From: Siphlonurus alternatus
Lineage: Eukaryota > Arthropoda > Insecta > Ephemeroptera > Siphlonuridae
Assembly (NCBI GenBank): GCA_949825025.1
Contig: OX463781.1
Location: 38,775,950 to 38,839,949 of the forward strand
Reading direction: 5' to 3'
Length of the DNA: 64,000 bases
In this document: positions 32,700-44,980 of the stretch, piece by piece
Position numbering within the stretch: position 1 is the stretch's first letter
Layout: each line of letters opens with the position of its first letter
Made by a program: the position numbers and the translations under genes
The notes under the pieces: generated by a model
Database searches by the model: none
The model's input: the letters and a program-made list of their open reading frames with translations, nothing else
What the model was told of the DNA's origin: nothing

Positions 32700-33317
32700 T
32701 AGGGACCAGATTTCCAGTTTTTTTAAAGTGATTTCCAGCAATGGACCCAGTCCATTTTTTTCCCAAAAAGAATCAATAAATTTCTCAAAAAATTTTAAAA
32801 ACAATTATTTATTTCGAGTTTCCAGCAAAATCTAGTTTTCTTAATACGTATTTTACCTCTACCAGTCTCTTACCAGAATATCTAAAAAAAAGTATTCACT
32901 TTGGTACACCATTAAGACCAAAAATTTAGATAATTGCTATTTTAGATATTCTACTTCTTATATACATAATTCTGACAAGATATTTCGATAAAATACTATT
33001 TTTTACAGTGAAAAAAATTTGCACGAAATGCCATCAACGTCGGGAAAAATACTTATAGGCAAAACATTGAATTTAATTTTCACCGTGAAAAACGTGCTTT
33101 TGATAGACAAAACTGAGTTTTATTTCCAGTTTTATAACAGTTTTGAAAAACTTAATTTGAAAAACTGAAACATTTCTCACTTTTTAAAAGGAGTTTTTTC
33201 CACTTTAAACTTTTTGTATTTTTGGCAATGAAACATTATGATTCGTGAATATTTGAAGTCAGAATCAGTGTAGCGTAAAATTCAGAAAAACTGGGAAAAC
33301 TGAAGATCCGGCATTCA
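32700..33317. repeat. Possible decayed hAT-like element
   Basis: The left end TAGGGACCAGATTTCCAG resembles the terminus at 4238. The interior reiterates TTTCCAGTTTT / AAAACTGG words. A degenerate right end (AAAACTGAAGATCCGGC) lies near 33300. No 8-bp duplication, so this is tentative. Confidence 0.35.
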
Positions 33318-33603
33318 TACACCTAACATATATAGCAGACAGATAACATAATAACAAACCACATGATAGGCTTTCCCACATAGCAATAACGCAAGCATGT
33401 AGAACCTTACGATTTTACTATACATGTACTTGTATTCATGTGGGTAATATAAAATAGTATAAAATAGACCAGGCTTCTTGAAATGTAGTAATACTTGTAA
33501 AAAAAAAAGTTTATGGTAAGAAATAAAAATGGTAAAAAAATGAATGTAAAATTTTGAAATATTTTATGTAAAAATTTGTAGAATGAATAATAAGCTATAT
33601 CAT
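33318..33603. other. AT-rich intergenic, nothing recognised
   Basis: No feature could be supported. Confidence 0.4.
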
Positions 33604-33806
33604 CCCTTGCCCGGAATAATGAGCTATCTGCTTATCATGATCTCGTTGCAATAATGAGCTATATGCTAAATCAGGTGAGCAAAATTATGAACTTTATTTT
33701 ATATTGATTTACAGCTCATATTGAGCCCAACTGCAGAAATAGCATATAGCTCATTATTGTAACAAAATCTTGGTAAGCAGATAGCTTATTATTCCGGACG
33801 AAAGAC
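33604..33806. repeat. Palindromic MITE-like element, family J copy 2
   Basis: The left end CCGGAATAATGAGCTATCTG opposes CAGATAGCTTATTATTCCGG. The internal word AATAATGAGCTATATGCTA has its complement at 33737-33758. Clearer than copy 1 at 85-275. Confidence 0.75.
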
Positions 33807-34347
33807 GCGCAATATAATAGTTTAACACAAAATCTTAGAAATCCCCAACAAGTGTAAAAATATATTATAATATTTTTTATAAATATGCGACTATATAAAT
33901 GATCAAGTAAAATATAATATCTTGAGATGGGAAGAAGGAACAATGAAATCTCTAAAATTCATATAATGGATTTATTAAATTTCAATTTGTATGATTTCAT
34001 TTATAGATGACACCTGCATTGCATCAAACTTCCGACAAATTTACTTTGAAGTTCACGCCTGGAATTTAAAAGCAAATCAATGCAATCAAATCAGAACGGA
34101 GGTTAACAATCTTTGATGTCTCAATGAGACGATTGTACTTAAGAGCGGTGGTCTACACACACAAACAGATTCTAATAATAATTGTCAATAGAGTTATATT
34201 GAAAAAAGCAGAGAAAGAAATATTATTTTTTCTTGATTTTACTAGTTTTCATTTTATTTTGCTTTATTTTGTTTTTTGTTTTTGTTTTTTTGCAGCATAT
34301 TCTGCTATTGGCGTAACCATTCAAACTTAACAACATATAACAATAGT
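33807..34347. other. AT-rich intergenic, nothing recognised
   Basis: No feature could be supported. Confidence 0.45.
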
Positions 34348-34501
34348 GGGGGCAGTTCACGAAAGAGTTATCCAGGTTTTTATCAGCGTTTAGCTTAACC
34401 ACTTCTAACTAATGTGGTTTAACACGTAAAACAGGTATAGTTAAACGTGGTTAAGCTAAACTTGGTTAAAGCCTGGCTAACTGCTTCGTGAATCGCGCCC
34501 A
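34348..34501. repeat. Palindromic MITE, family F copy 3
   Basis: GGGGGCAGTTCACGAAAGAG opposes CTGCTTCGTGAATCGCGCCC. The centre has ACACGTAAAACAGGTATAGT and AAACGTGGTTAAGC words shared with 31079-31217, inverted relative to it. Confidence 0.75.
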
Positions 34502-34539
34502 GTATTTCTATAAAAAAACTCGTACGAATAATTCGAGTA

Positions 34540-34765
34540 AGCATGGCCTAGTTCAAACTTCCCGCCATTTGGCATATTAACTACAGAAAACCATGAAAAC
34601 CTGTATCAGGAAGCCCGGTACACCCTATAAGGTGTACGAATGCAGGGCACTTTTTTCCGAATCATGGAAATTTTATGAAAAGTATCTCATCCTAGACCGG
34701 AATTCGAACCCGCAACCATCCTCATGCGAGGCGGGCGCGAAACCAATGTGCCTACACTGTTAGTT
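34540..34765 (-). mobile_element. tRNA-Ala-like-headed SINE with shared core
   Basis: Read on the minus strand: TGTAGGCACATTGG (A-box-like), CGCGCCCGCCTCGCATGAGG (anticodon arm-like, CGC), GCGGGTTCGAATTCC (B box), then a body. The body includes AGGTTTTCATGGTTTTCTGT and CAAATGGCGGGAAG with AGGCCATG, collinear with the central domain of the 5S-headed SINEs (AGGTTTTCCACGGTTCCCTC; CAAATGCCGGGATG; AAGGCCGTGG). Old copy with deletions. Confidence 0.65.
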
Positions 34766-35268
34766 AGTTTCAATTCAGTTTTTGAACACTGGTTTCATGT
34801 TATAATCATGCAATCTTTGCCTGCCCTTTAATACTAAATCTGTATACTTGGTTTAGATTGCACTTTACTGAAACAGGGTACGTAGATATTTCTACATTTT
34901 TTAATGTGATCGTGTAGTAGAATCTGTGCAGACAAGGAAACATGCTAGAAGATATGGAAGGGCCCGGGGGTTTAATTGTCGAGCTTTCTGTCTCACATTC
35001 CTCCTGCTGGCCTCACAACAAAGCCAGAATGCTTGCTATGCTCGCATATCCTTGTTTATAGCATATATTCACCGCCCCTAGTGTAGCAAGTATACTTATG
35101 CAGAAATTAAATCCGCTTTATCCCACTTTATTGTTTAGAATAGCTAAAAGCTTTGAAAAAAAAAAAAAAATTTATAAAAAAAATATTTTTTATCAAGCTG
35201 TAGATTTAGATATTATAATTGAAAAATTAATATTATCTTTCAGAAAAATCACTTAATTTTATCCTTTA
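34766..35268. other. Intergenic, nothing recognised
   Basis: A slightly GC-richer patch at 34950-35080 has no recognisable content. Confidence 0.4.
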
Positions 35269-35510
35269 AGTTGAAAAATTTCATCTTCAACTTACCCTTT
35301 AATGTCTAAACCTAATCTATTTACCTCTAAAACACGTCTTATTTCTTCCTCGTTCAAAGTAAGAATGAAATGGAGGCAATATTTTTACGAAGAAAAAATA
35401 AGTAATCTCGTCTTCTCACTTTTCTTCAAAAATGGTGCAAAATACGAGTGAGGAAAAAAGACGAGAGGAGAGTTTAATAGTGAACAAAAGATAATATTTA
35501 TTTCAACTCG
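35269..35510. repeat. MITE-like element, family K copy 2
   Basis: Bounded by AGTTGAAAAATTTCATCTTC and TATTTCAACTCGG. Collinear with copies at 1731 and 56660. Confidence 0.65.
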
Positions 35511-35559
35511 GTCCTTCTCTCCATTATTGTAATTTTTATTGTACATTTAGATAGAGGAC

Positions 35560-35775
35560 TTCGAGTTTTGTATTCTCAATTTTTTTCACATTTTTTTTAA
35601 CGCTCAAAATCATGCTGTCAAAACGGTGATGACATAATAATCAAATATATATATTGGCAAATATTTGTCACGCAAGCATGGATAAGACGTCGCATGACTA
35701 TGACGTCACAGCGTCTTTCCCATCGATTTTGAGAGTGCTAAATAGGGTTAAAAAAAATGAAAAAAAAAATGTATG
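35560..35775. repeat. CRE-bearing repeat, family E
   Basis: TTTTTTTCACATTTTTTTTA near the left faces GTTAAAAAAAATGAAAAAAA at the right. GCATGACTATGACGTCACAG lies near 35694. Matches the words at 5140 and 30920. Confidence 0.5.
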
Positions 35776-36146
35776 ATAATAATATATGTATGAGGATCTC
35801 TATCCAAATTAATGAATTCATTATTTATTTTTAGAACTTTATAATATTACTACTGGGCAGTTTGTTTCTTATATGCTTCTTATTTTTGTGTAGTATATAT
35901 ACTGCAGTGTATATATTTTCTGATTTCTATATTCTTCTTCTTTTACATTAAGACTGTTTAGTGATTTGGTTGTTTCTGCAGCCGTTTCTATTTGCCCCAT
36001 AATTATAGGCTCTCATGTTTTCTCTATCTATTATTGTATTTTTTTTTACCCTATGAAAGATTTAATAAAATATAAATAAAAATAATCATTGAAGATTCCA
36101 TTCTAAAGCTGTATTTGTGATCAATGTTTCCGTGCTTCTTGTACTT

Positions 36147-36552
36147 TAAGGTAGAGATAACGCCAGTCAGCTGTTCGGAGTAGGTCCCTTTTGATTAACA
36201 TTGTAAATCTTAGCAAATTCACAAAAATTCTGAAATTTTTTGAAAGGTAGATATTTATAGTGCCTAAAAGCCATAGAAAAAGTTTCAAAACAATTAATCG
36301 AGCAGATTTTTTTTATTAAGTTTTTAGTTTTTCTTTCCATGATGGGAAAACCCTATGCTGAAAATTAAAAAGAAAAATAATTTAAAAAAATCGTCTCATT
36401 AAATTGTTTGAAATTCTTTTCTATGGCTTTTTTAGACACTAATATTTATCTGCCTCTCAAAAAAATTTCAGAATTTTTGTGAATTTGCTAAGTTTTACAT
36501 GTTAATCAAAGGGACCTACGTCAAACAGCTGATCGATGTTATCTCTACCTTA
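36147..36552. repeat. Palindromic element, family G copy 1
   Basis: TTAAGGTAGAGATAACGCCA opposes TGTTATCTCTACCTTAA. The arms include GTCAGCTGTTCGGAGTAGGT, GGTCCCTTTTGATTAACAT and CCATAGAAAAAG with their complements, around a loop near 36330-36370. Three other copies in the window. Confidence 0.8.
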
Positions 36553-37988
36553 AGTTTCTCTGTCGTCTCCCCTCAGCTATCACCTGATACGGTCCGGTGA
36601 TTGCGTTAATTGCTCGAATCACCAGGTTGTTAGTTCCTGTACCGGACGCAAATATTTGACAGTTTAATATCAATTTTCCCTTACGAATATATTAATTAAA
36701 AAGTAATAAAAATAGGAGTTTTTTCTTCTTTCTAACTGATAAAAATTTTTGGAAAGTAATTGTGTATGGCTTTTAAAATACAATATCTTTATTCAGTTGT
36801 ATAATAAACATATAGATGATTTTATTTATTAGATCACGTCAAAATTATACTTAAATATAGCAAATGAATGTATTCTCTTTACAACAAATATACCATACAG
36901 GGGGTTATATTTATATTAAAGATATATAAATAGAATTAAAAACAGCACTTTCGGTGATAAAAAAAAATGTCATGCTTAGATTTTTTATTTTCAGGTAATC
37001 ATTAGTACTGAAATTGCATAATACATTCTTTTTTTAAACAGAACAACTTTTTTTGCAAAACGTACGTATACGTTTTAATATTTAATATTAATAAGAAGAT
37101 GATTTACCCTTCACAATTATTTACAATATATTAATTTATGCCTTAGGTATTCGTAAAATATTATTATTATTATAAATTAAAAGCAATTTAAAATAATGCA
37201 TTAGATCATATTTTCGACTCTAGAAATATTCCTATTTTCAATGCCTGTAAGGTAGGCAAATGCTTGGATATATTACTGAAACTGCAATGCAGTATTTTGA
37301 AACAGTAAGAAATGTAAAAATAATTTATTTTTATCATTTTCAGTTATTATATTACTCCTAACGTTTGAACAAAGATTATACTGTTCATAGTTCATATTGA
37401 ATTATATTTATGCTTGATGAAGTTTATGAATATTTTATCTACGCGTACTAAGGTTATTTTATATACAATAATAACAAAATTCATACGTCATCTGCACATG
37501 CAGCGCATTGTGCGATTAACATGTATTTATAATTATTGTGCAAGTTAGTAGTAAAAAAATTTCGTGCTCCTAAAAACCTATAAGTAACCTTGAAAGTTTA
37601 CTTTTTAACAAATAAAATAAAATATTAATTTTAATATCAAGACAAAAAATATTAAAATTAAAACTTTAAAGTAATAAAACCAGTTCTCTCTCTATATAAA
37701 ATTTTATGAAGTTTTTTTTATACACATTCATTATTATTTATAAATCATTATAAATATAATGAGGGAATTTATTTAATAAAGATTTATTATTATAATAATA
37801 TAATATTTTAAATAAAATTTATAATATTATATTTAAAAATTTATACATAACAGTCAATGAAGATATGGTTTAATTAATGTTTAAGCTTAATAAAGTTCAT
37901 AATATAAAGCGTAATGTTACTACCCCCTCTCTTCTACCCCTTTTTGCTTTAACATTATCGTCAGGGTCAGTAATCCGAGAAAAAGCAA

Positions 37989-37991
<3 letters not shown>
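36553..37991. other. AT-rich intergenic, nothing recognised
   Basis: 1.4 kb of low-complexity AT-rich sequence. A small GC-richer patch at 36565-36650 is unexplained. Confidence 0.45.

Positions 37992-38046
<55 letters not shown>
37992..38046. repeat. (GA)n microsatellite
   Basis: About 27 GA units. Confidence 0.95.
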
Positions 38047-38048
<2 letters not shown>

Positions 38049-38089
38049 AAGTGTTGGCTTTAGCAATGTTTGTGCTGTGGGCTGGAAAG

Positions 38090-38345
38090 TTATCCTAGGG
38101 TTGATGGCGACTCGGGGGTTCCACGCAACAATGTTCAACAGAGAAACTAGCAGCAAAGCACGACGAAACGAGAGGAGTACAACAACACAATGTTGTGTAT
38201 GTAGCTATATAGTTAGGGTGGATGGGAGGGAGGGGGTGACTATGTGGCAAAATATCGCTCTGTGACATCCCCTGTCGGCTGCATTAAGGGTGACACAATC
38301 AATAGATGGCACCAGGCACGCGGTTCATAGTCACCCACCCTTTCT
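38090..38345. other. Unrecognised GC-richer segment with short inverted repeat
   Basis: GGGTGGATGGGAGGGAGGGG then GTGACTATG near 38215-38244 faces CATAGTCACCCACCC near 38325-38340. No ORF with a recognisable domain. Confidence 0.35.
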
Positions 38346-39759
38346 ATAACAATTCTCTAAAACTACTGAAGAATAATATTTAACTTTTTTTTATTTTCTT
38401 TATTCTAAAAATAAATTCATATTATCCAATCTTTTTTTTTATTAAATGCATACTTAATACTAAGCATTTAAGAAGCTACTCTTCTAAAGTATAATTATAA
38501 TAATAACCATTTAGTTTATCTACACAACACTCATGCAGCTTTAAGTTGGAATATATTATTGAATATAATTTTGTTCACTTATTCATTATGTTGTATTAAA
38601 TTGGTATATAATTAAATAGTGAAATATAACTTGTTAAATAATATAATATAAAACGTCATAATACATGTAAATTAAAATTAAACTTCCTTAACAAATCATA
38701 AAAAAAAATAAAAAATATAAATAAATAAATAAAATTGTGGGATCACATTTTAAAAAAAAACTAATTTTAAAACTTTGAAACAGTCCTGATTTAAATATTT
38801 ATTTTTTGCATTACCGGAATGCGAAAAAAATGGATTTTACCTTATTAAAAAAAAATAGATTATATTTTAATTCATTCAAAATAAAATATTAATTTGATTT
38901 ATAATGTACACCAATTTGCTCGTATTATATTCACAATAATTAATAGTAATATAAGGAGGGAGATACAGAGAGAAAGAGGGAGAGAAAGAGTGTTTTAAAG
39001 CAGTTTTAAACAACGCGAATGTAATAAGATATCACCCATCGTTTACTGTAAATTTGATTAATTACATTATGGTTACCTAGCAACAACGGTTTCCTGCTCT
39101 GACCACATGAATACAACAATTGCCTTGCGCTTCTCTTATGTTATTTTGCATCACTCGGAATCTGATATTTACATATGTTGAAATGCGGGATCACTAACTA
39201 TGTGAAATATTCATACACTTTGGTAAACAAACACAAATTTAATCTAAATATTTTTTATGTGTTGAAAAATTGTATGATAAAACTGTAATATGTAAAATAA
39301 AAAATAAAGGGGTATTAAATAATAGAATTACGTTTTAAATCCATTTTTTTTATATTGCTTCAAAAAATTTATGGAAAGACATTAGTGAATAATAAACTGA
39401 CAGGAGAATTAATGATTATTTTCTGTAATAAAACTGCCCTAACGCGAGCAAGATTTTTTAACTTAACACTTCCCCATAATCGTCAAAACATACTGCATTT
39501 TTAATTTAATTAACAATAATTAATTAAAAATTTTGTTCAATTAAAAAAAAAATAAAATATTATGAATTAAATTTAAAACCAAAGAATCTCTGGATTTAAC
39601 TCAAAATAGCTTTTTAGTATTGTCACCTTATGGGGGGGGGGAGAGGGGAACTGCTAGATTGAAATTCAGACCAAATTCTCTAACCAAGAATACTATGGAC
39701 TATTCACTAGTCTTGCTCTAACATAATTTAAGGCCAATTATTGAATACGGTCCTTTTTT
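38346..39759. other. AT-rich intergenic, nothing recognised
   Basis: 1.4 kb without a supported feature. G9 at about 39632 is a homopolymer. Confidence 0.5.
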
Positions 39760-40022
39760 AAGCCGGTATTACACGGTACAATTTTTTCTTACAAGAAAAC
39801 GTTAATTCCATTTAATTGTATTAAGATACGCGTAAAATTTTCTTAACAAATTGTATGCAAAATTGAATTTTGTAAAGCCGATATAACACGATACAATTTT
39901 TCCAATTATTGCATTCATTTTTTCCTTACAAGAAAACATATATACTTTATTTATTTGTATGGAAATGAAATTTTCTTGTAAGGAAAAATTGTATGCAAAA
40001 TTGAACCGTGTAATATAGGCTT
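39760..40022. repeat. MITE family H, two copies in tandem
   Basis: AAGCCGGTATTACACGGTAC opens the first unit (39760-39875). AAAGCCGATATAACACGATA opens the second (39876-40022), which ends ATTGAACCGTGTAATATAGG-CTT. Each unit has an internal ACAAGAAAAC / CTTGTAAGGAAAAATTGTAT inverted pair. A third copy is at 44861. Confidence 0.7.
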
Positions 40023-40969
40023 TGGATGTATGGCAAGAGTTGTTCTTTATGAGAAAAAAATTAATTTTTTAATAAGTTAAGGAAATAATATTTAATAGTT
40101 TAATTTATTATTTTCATTAAATAATAAAAAAAAACTGAAACACAATTTTAAAAAAATCATTGAATTGCACATAGAGATTTAAATTTATGTGATAAGTAAG
40201 AATAAAATGATTCATTCACATTCATTGTAATTTATGGTACAGACTGCAATGGTTTAACTTTAACTTAGGGAGTTCTCTTCTTGCATGCACTCGAGCTGTG
40301 GTGTTAAAAATCGTGATTAAAAGTAGTTGAATTTCGCGCCTTGCCTTTCTGGTGTTCAAGCGAGCGTGGTAGAGAGATAAGAGAGATGAGGGAGGGGGTG
40401 GGGAAGTCTACTCCACCCCTTTCATACCCCTGCAGTAATTCTACTCTCTGTATACTCATCTTTATACTCGGGTACAGCTTGGAAATATAAACCATTATTA
40501 GTTATAGCATAGAATTAAGTTATTATAATATTCTCAAAACTAATGTATAATAAATGTAAAATATTAACTCAAAGAAATGTTTTGATTTATACTCACATTA
40601 CAATTTAGTCATATATTTATGTTATTATTTAAATTGAACCTTACTTGTTTCGTTGAACTTTTTCCTACACTTCGTTTCACTAAATATTTAAATTGTGTAT
40701 GTGAAATCAATATTAAAAATAATAAATAAATAAATGAATTATTAAATGAATATTATATAATGCATTTTTTTTAAAAAAGTTTACTGAGGTTGATTTTTTT
40801 AAACAATAAACGATAGAGTTGTAATGTTTATATTGCATTTAATTTTTATATATTATATTTCTAATTTACCTTAAGTTTGAACGTCTATCTAATTTTTCTT
40901 TTGTGATTGAATACACAATTTTATCTAGTGATTACTAATCAGTTTTTTGACCCAATCCTTCCTTGACAC
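40023..40969. other. AT-rich intergenic, nothing recognised
   Basis: A GC-richer stretch at 40270-40440 with a GAGGGAGGGGGTGGGG motif is unexplained. Otherwise featureless. Confidence 0.45.
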
Positions 40970-41640
40970 AAAAACTAAACGTTTCGTGGGCTCTTCCAAA
41001 ACGGGGTAGGCTACGGTCTTGCAATTTATCTTAGCAATTAATGGACAATTTGCATCACATATTTTTATTAGCTCAATCGAAAGAGGGGGTCGAAAAATAC
41101 ACCTATGAATTTTATGAGATTTTTATTCGTACTGCATCATGGCTAAAATAGAGATGTAAAGAGGTTACGTGACTTGGAGGCGGCGCCGGTGACGCCTATG
41201 ACGTCATTGAAATGTCTGGTCAAGCAAACGATCGTCTATATAACGCTTGTAAACAATAAATTAATTGTAGCTTGTTTCCATAGCAACGTGGTTGCTTACA
41301 AGCGTTATGAAGTCGATCGTTTCTTTGACCGAACAGTTCAATGACGTCACAGGCGTCACGGGCGCCGCCTCCAGGTCACGTGACCTCTTAACATCTCTGT
41401 TTTAGCCATGATGCAGTACAGATAAAAATCTAATAAAATTCACAGGTGTATTTTTCGACCTCCTCTTTCGATTGAGCTGGTAAAAAAAATTGATGCAAAT
41501 TGTCCATTCCCCATGAATAAGGAAAACGTGGAAACTGCTGTCAAAATGAACCAGTGGAACCACATAGTGGAAAAGTGCAACGATTTATCCTTGGATGGGA
41601 GAATTAAGTGCGTTTCTATATTTTAAAAAAAAATCACCTA
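40970..41640 (-). mobile_element. 5S-headed SINE, family A, split by a palindromic MITE
   Basis: The 3' tail and the start of the core (CGTTTCGTGGGCTCTTCCAA, CGGTCTTGCAATTTATCTTA) lie at 40980-41039. The core resumes at 41509 (AAGGAAAACGTGGAAACTGC) and runs to AACCACATAGTGGAAAAGTG and a degraded 5S head near 41640. The inserted material is the 469-bp family D element. Confidence 0.75.
41040..41508. repeat. 469-bp palindromic MITE, family D subfamily, inside a SINE
   Basis: AATGGACAATTTGCATCA opposes TGATGCAAATTGTCCATT. The arms contain GCTCAATCGAAAGAGGGGGT, ACTGCATCATGGCTAAAA, GGCGGCGCCGGTGACGCC and CAAGCAAACGATCG with complements. CGTGACGT-type sites lie inside. The TTCGATT-AGC words are shared with 62569-62890. 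Confidence 0.85.
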
Positions 41641-41794
41641 TCTAACTAATTAAAAATTAACTGGAACAATACACAATATTACTGTTAAGTTATTGTGTTC
41701 AGGTATTTATATTTATGCACCTTTAAATACCATAATATTTATACAGTATATTGCGTATAACACAGCACATAGTTATGTTTGAATTTTTTTATTT

Positions 41795-42574
41795 TTTATT
41801 TTAAATCATTTGGCTTGTACAGAGACAATCATTGATCAAGTCAACAGTTATTATAAAATATAAAACTAATATTAAATTATACACATAATTATATACAAGG
41901 ACATGACAAATACACAAACTATCCAATAAATTATTAATCGTTTAACAATTTTCATGCCAAATAAACTAACTCAATACAATATTTTCTGGTAATTTACTAC
42001 TAAAAAAAGATTTAACTGAATAATACTCCTTATTAATTAAAATTTTCTTCAACATGTTTTTAAAAGAATTGGGATTAGCTATATTTGTAAGACTATTTGG
42101 TAAAAAAATCATAAATTTTGGCTGTTTGATACATAGAACTATTTTCCATAAATCCAGAATTGTGAACATCTATTGCAACTTTATTTTTGTTTCTTGTATG
42201 ATATGAATGATGATTATTATTTTGAACATATAAATCAGAATTATTCCTTTTAAACAATGCACATTTCAAAATATATAATGATGGTAAAGTCAACATATTA
42301 TTATTTTTAAAAAATGAAACACATGAATCTCTTGTCTTAAATTTGAGTATTGTTCTTAAAGCACGTTTTTGTAATACAAAAAGTCTGTTCAGCTGGGTAG
42401 CATTATTACCCCAGTTAATTATTCCATATGATAGATGTGAATAAATATAAGCATAGTAAACAGATAAAAGAGTTTCTTGTGATACATTGTTTCTCATTGT
42501 ATATAACATAAAATTGGCTGAATTAATTTTTTTACTAATATCATTAACATGTTCAGTCCAGTCTAGACATTCAT
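41795..42574 (-). pseudogene. Jockey/CR1-type LINE reverse transcriptase, C-terminal fragment
   Basis: From 42574 leftwards the frame encodes VNECLDWTEHVNDISKKI, then MLYTMRNN, YYAYIYSHLSYGIINWGN, LFVLQKRALRTILKFKTRDS and LTLPSLYILKCALF, the conserved post-palm region of non-LTR reverse transcriptases of the jockey/CR1 type. Near 42100 the frame shifts (KIYDFFTK to KFMIFLPNSL) and continues to about 41966. The catalytic palm and all N-terminal domains are absent. A 3' untranslated part follows to about 41795. A related fragment is at 63480-64000. Upstream it is cut by another LINE tail. Confidence 0.8.
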
Positions 42575-42670
42575 TTACTTTTTTTTTTTTTTTTTTATTT
42601 TAGTAAATATTTACACAATGTTGTACCAGCCAGGGTTTTAGTACCCTATCGGCCGCTACAGAAATTACAT
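42575..42670 (-). repeat. LINE 3' tail with poly-A, inserted next to the LINE fragment
   Basis: A T-rich run at 42575-42597 is the poly-A of a minus-strand insertion. It is preceded, in its own sense, by AGGGTACTAAAACCCTGGCT and GGTACAACATTGTG. Only the 3' untranslated end is recognisable; its 5' limit is unclear. Confidence 0.45.
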
Positions 42671-42848
42671 ACGAGAAACTTCGTACATGCATGTCTTTAA
42701 ATTTGTATATAAATATATAAATTTGAATTTATATACTGTAATTTACAATATTATAATGCCATGCACTACTTTACTTGGAAGTTCAGAATTCCAGAACATT
42801 TATTGAGCAAAAATAAATTTAAATTCACATATTCGAATAAGAGGTACT

Positions 42849-43222
42849 TAAGGTACAGATAATACGGATCAGCTGGCCCAATGCTAAAAAAATCCCATTC
42901 ATAAAAATTATGAAAAAAAATTCAAATGCTCTCCTCTACAATCCCCTATCAGTATAGGTAAAATATCAGGTAAACAAAAACGAGCTAGTTTTCGAGTAAT
43001 TAATTTTTAAAGTTCTCTAATTTAACATGGAGAAATGGAACTTCCATGTTAAATTAGTCAATTTTAAAAATTCATAACTCGAAAACTAGCTCATTTTTGC
43101 ATACCTGATATTTTACCTACTGATAGGGGATGTAGAGGAGAACAATTTAAATTTTTTTCATAATTTTTATGAATGGGATTTTTTTAGCATTGGGTCAGCT
43201 GATTCGTATTATCTCTACCTTA
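42849..43222. repeat. Palindromic element, family G copy 2
   Basis: TTAAGGTACAGATAATACGG opposes CGTATTATCTCTACCTTAA. Inner arms CCCATTCATAAAAATTATGA, AAATATCAGGTA and AACGAGCTAGTTTTCGAGTA have complements. The centre is TTCCATGTTAAATTAG-type palindrome. Same subfamily as 47910-48262. Confidence 0.85.
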
Positions 43223-43739
43223 ACATTCACGCAAATGGAAGTAATTAATGCAAAAGCAAAAGAATGATGGAATGTTTCATAAAATTTACGTAGTGAAAAA
43301 TAAATACCAGTGATGATTACAAACAAAAAATAAAAGCCTTTTTAGTCAGTGTTTACAATTGTTAGCAAATATAAAAATATGATGTTAATATTATATTGAT
43401 TATTAAAAATTTAGTTCAGTGGTTTTCCTGTTATATTCTATAAGAATTTTCTTTTAATAAAAATGTACGAATTGTTAATAGAGAATATTTCAAGAAGAAT
43501 TTAGCATAATAAAAAGTAAGAAAACATTTAATTAATTGAAGTAATTGAATACGGTTACAAAAATATAATTCCACAAATATCATTCTCTAACAACGATCGG
43601 GTATTTGAAAGATAAATTTTATGGAATGTATATAACACCAAAAACATTGAGATTTGATACAAATTTAATTAATAAAGATAAAATATACAGATTTGTTATT
43701 TTGGAGAGGCAAGGAAAACATTCAATTTAAACAACAAAT
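43223..43739. other. AT-rich intergenic, nothing recognised
   Basis: No feature could be supported. Confidence 0.45.
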
Positions 43740-44151
43740 TAAAGGGAAGATAACACGGATCAACTGATCAATGTATTCCTATTTGATTAACATGTAAACT
43801 TTACTATAGACACACAAAAATTCTGATTTTTATAGACGTACAGATTTTAGTACCTAAAAGACACAGAAAAAAATTATAATCAATTCTTTGATTCGATTTT
43901 TTTTAATAATTTTTTAGTTTCTTTGGCTCTCCATGGGAACTTGGGAATACTAAAAAAATTAATTAAAAAAAACGGCTATATAATAATTGTTTTGAAATTT
44001 TTTCTCTTGACTTTTAGATACTAAAATCTGTCTCTAAAAACAAACAAAAAAAAAAAAAAAGAATGAATGAATGAATGTCACGCTGCTAAGATTTAAATGC
44101 TAATCAAATGGGACTATGTCAATCAGCTGATCCATGTTATCTTACCCTTAA
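43740..44151. repeat. Palindromic element, family G copy 3
   Basis: GGGAAGATAACACGGATCAA opposes GATCCATGTTATCTTACCCT. Inner arms match copy 1 (TTTGATTAACATGTAAAC; CTAAAAGACACAGAAAAA). More diverged than copies 2 and 4. Confidence 0.7.
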
Positions 44152-44401
44152 GGTTACAAGTAATTTTTTTCTCTTTTGGATATATGAAAATGTGAAAACA
44201 GTTCACAGATTAAGTTATGTAATTGAAAATCATGATTGATGATTTAGATGACAGGACTCAGATACATCCAATAAAGGTTAGTACATAACTTTCAGTTCCA
44301 TAGTAATGTACAATGCAGGCATGGTACTTCACTGTGTGCATGTTTTGAGGGTCATTAACAACTAGACTACTACTAGTAGAGTGTTTGCTAGTGAAGGGAT
44401 T

Positions 44402-44402
44402 G

Positions 44403-44433
<31 letters not shown>

Positions 44434-44705
44434 GAGAGATTTGCAATGTAGAAAGTGCTAGCTAGAAGAGACTTGGAAAATTGACAGAGATTCAGCAAAG
44501 CGCAGAGAAGATATATTATATTATTATACGGGAAGAGTAAAAAAAAAAAATAATATATAATAGAGTAAATATAAAAAAATTTAATCCTTTTTGTCAGAGT
44601 AACATAGAGACGAAAAGAGAGAGAGGTTTCAAAATATGGATGAAAGAATTGAAATTAGACCTAGGTCGACAAGTAACAATGAACCAGAATAAAGAAAGAA
44701 AGAGC

Positions 44706-44765
<60 letters not shown>
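44402..44765. repeat. GA-rich microsatellite region (two tracts)
   Basis: (GA)n at 44402-44440 and 44701-44765 with AT-rich sequence and short GA islands between. Confidence 0.9.
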
Positions 44766-44767
<2 letters not shown>

Positions 44768-44860
44768 TTATATAGAAAAAAAATATTAATACATACAAAA
44801 GTGGATGCTAGAGACTAAGAAAATACAGTGCAGTATAAATACATAAAGTCTGCATGTATT

Positions 44861-44980
44861 ACATTACACGATACAATTTTGAATACAATTTTTTTCTTTC
44901 AAGAAAACTTAAACTCACTCCATTTGTTTTTATTGAGATAAAATATTCTTGTAAGGAAAAATTGTATCGTGTAAATATAG
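44861..44980. repeat. MITE family H copy, its end carrying a hAT insertion
   Basis: TTACACGATACAATTTTGAA opposes TTGTAAGGAAAAATTGTATC-GTGTAA. The right end of the element, AAATATAG, is the 8-bp sequence duplicated by the hAT element that follows. Confidence 0.7.
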
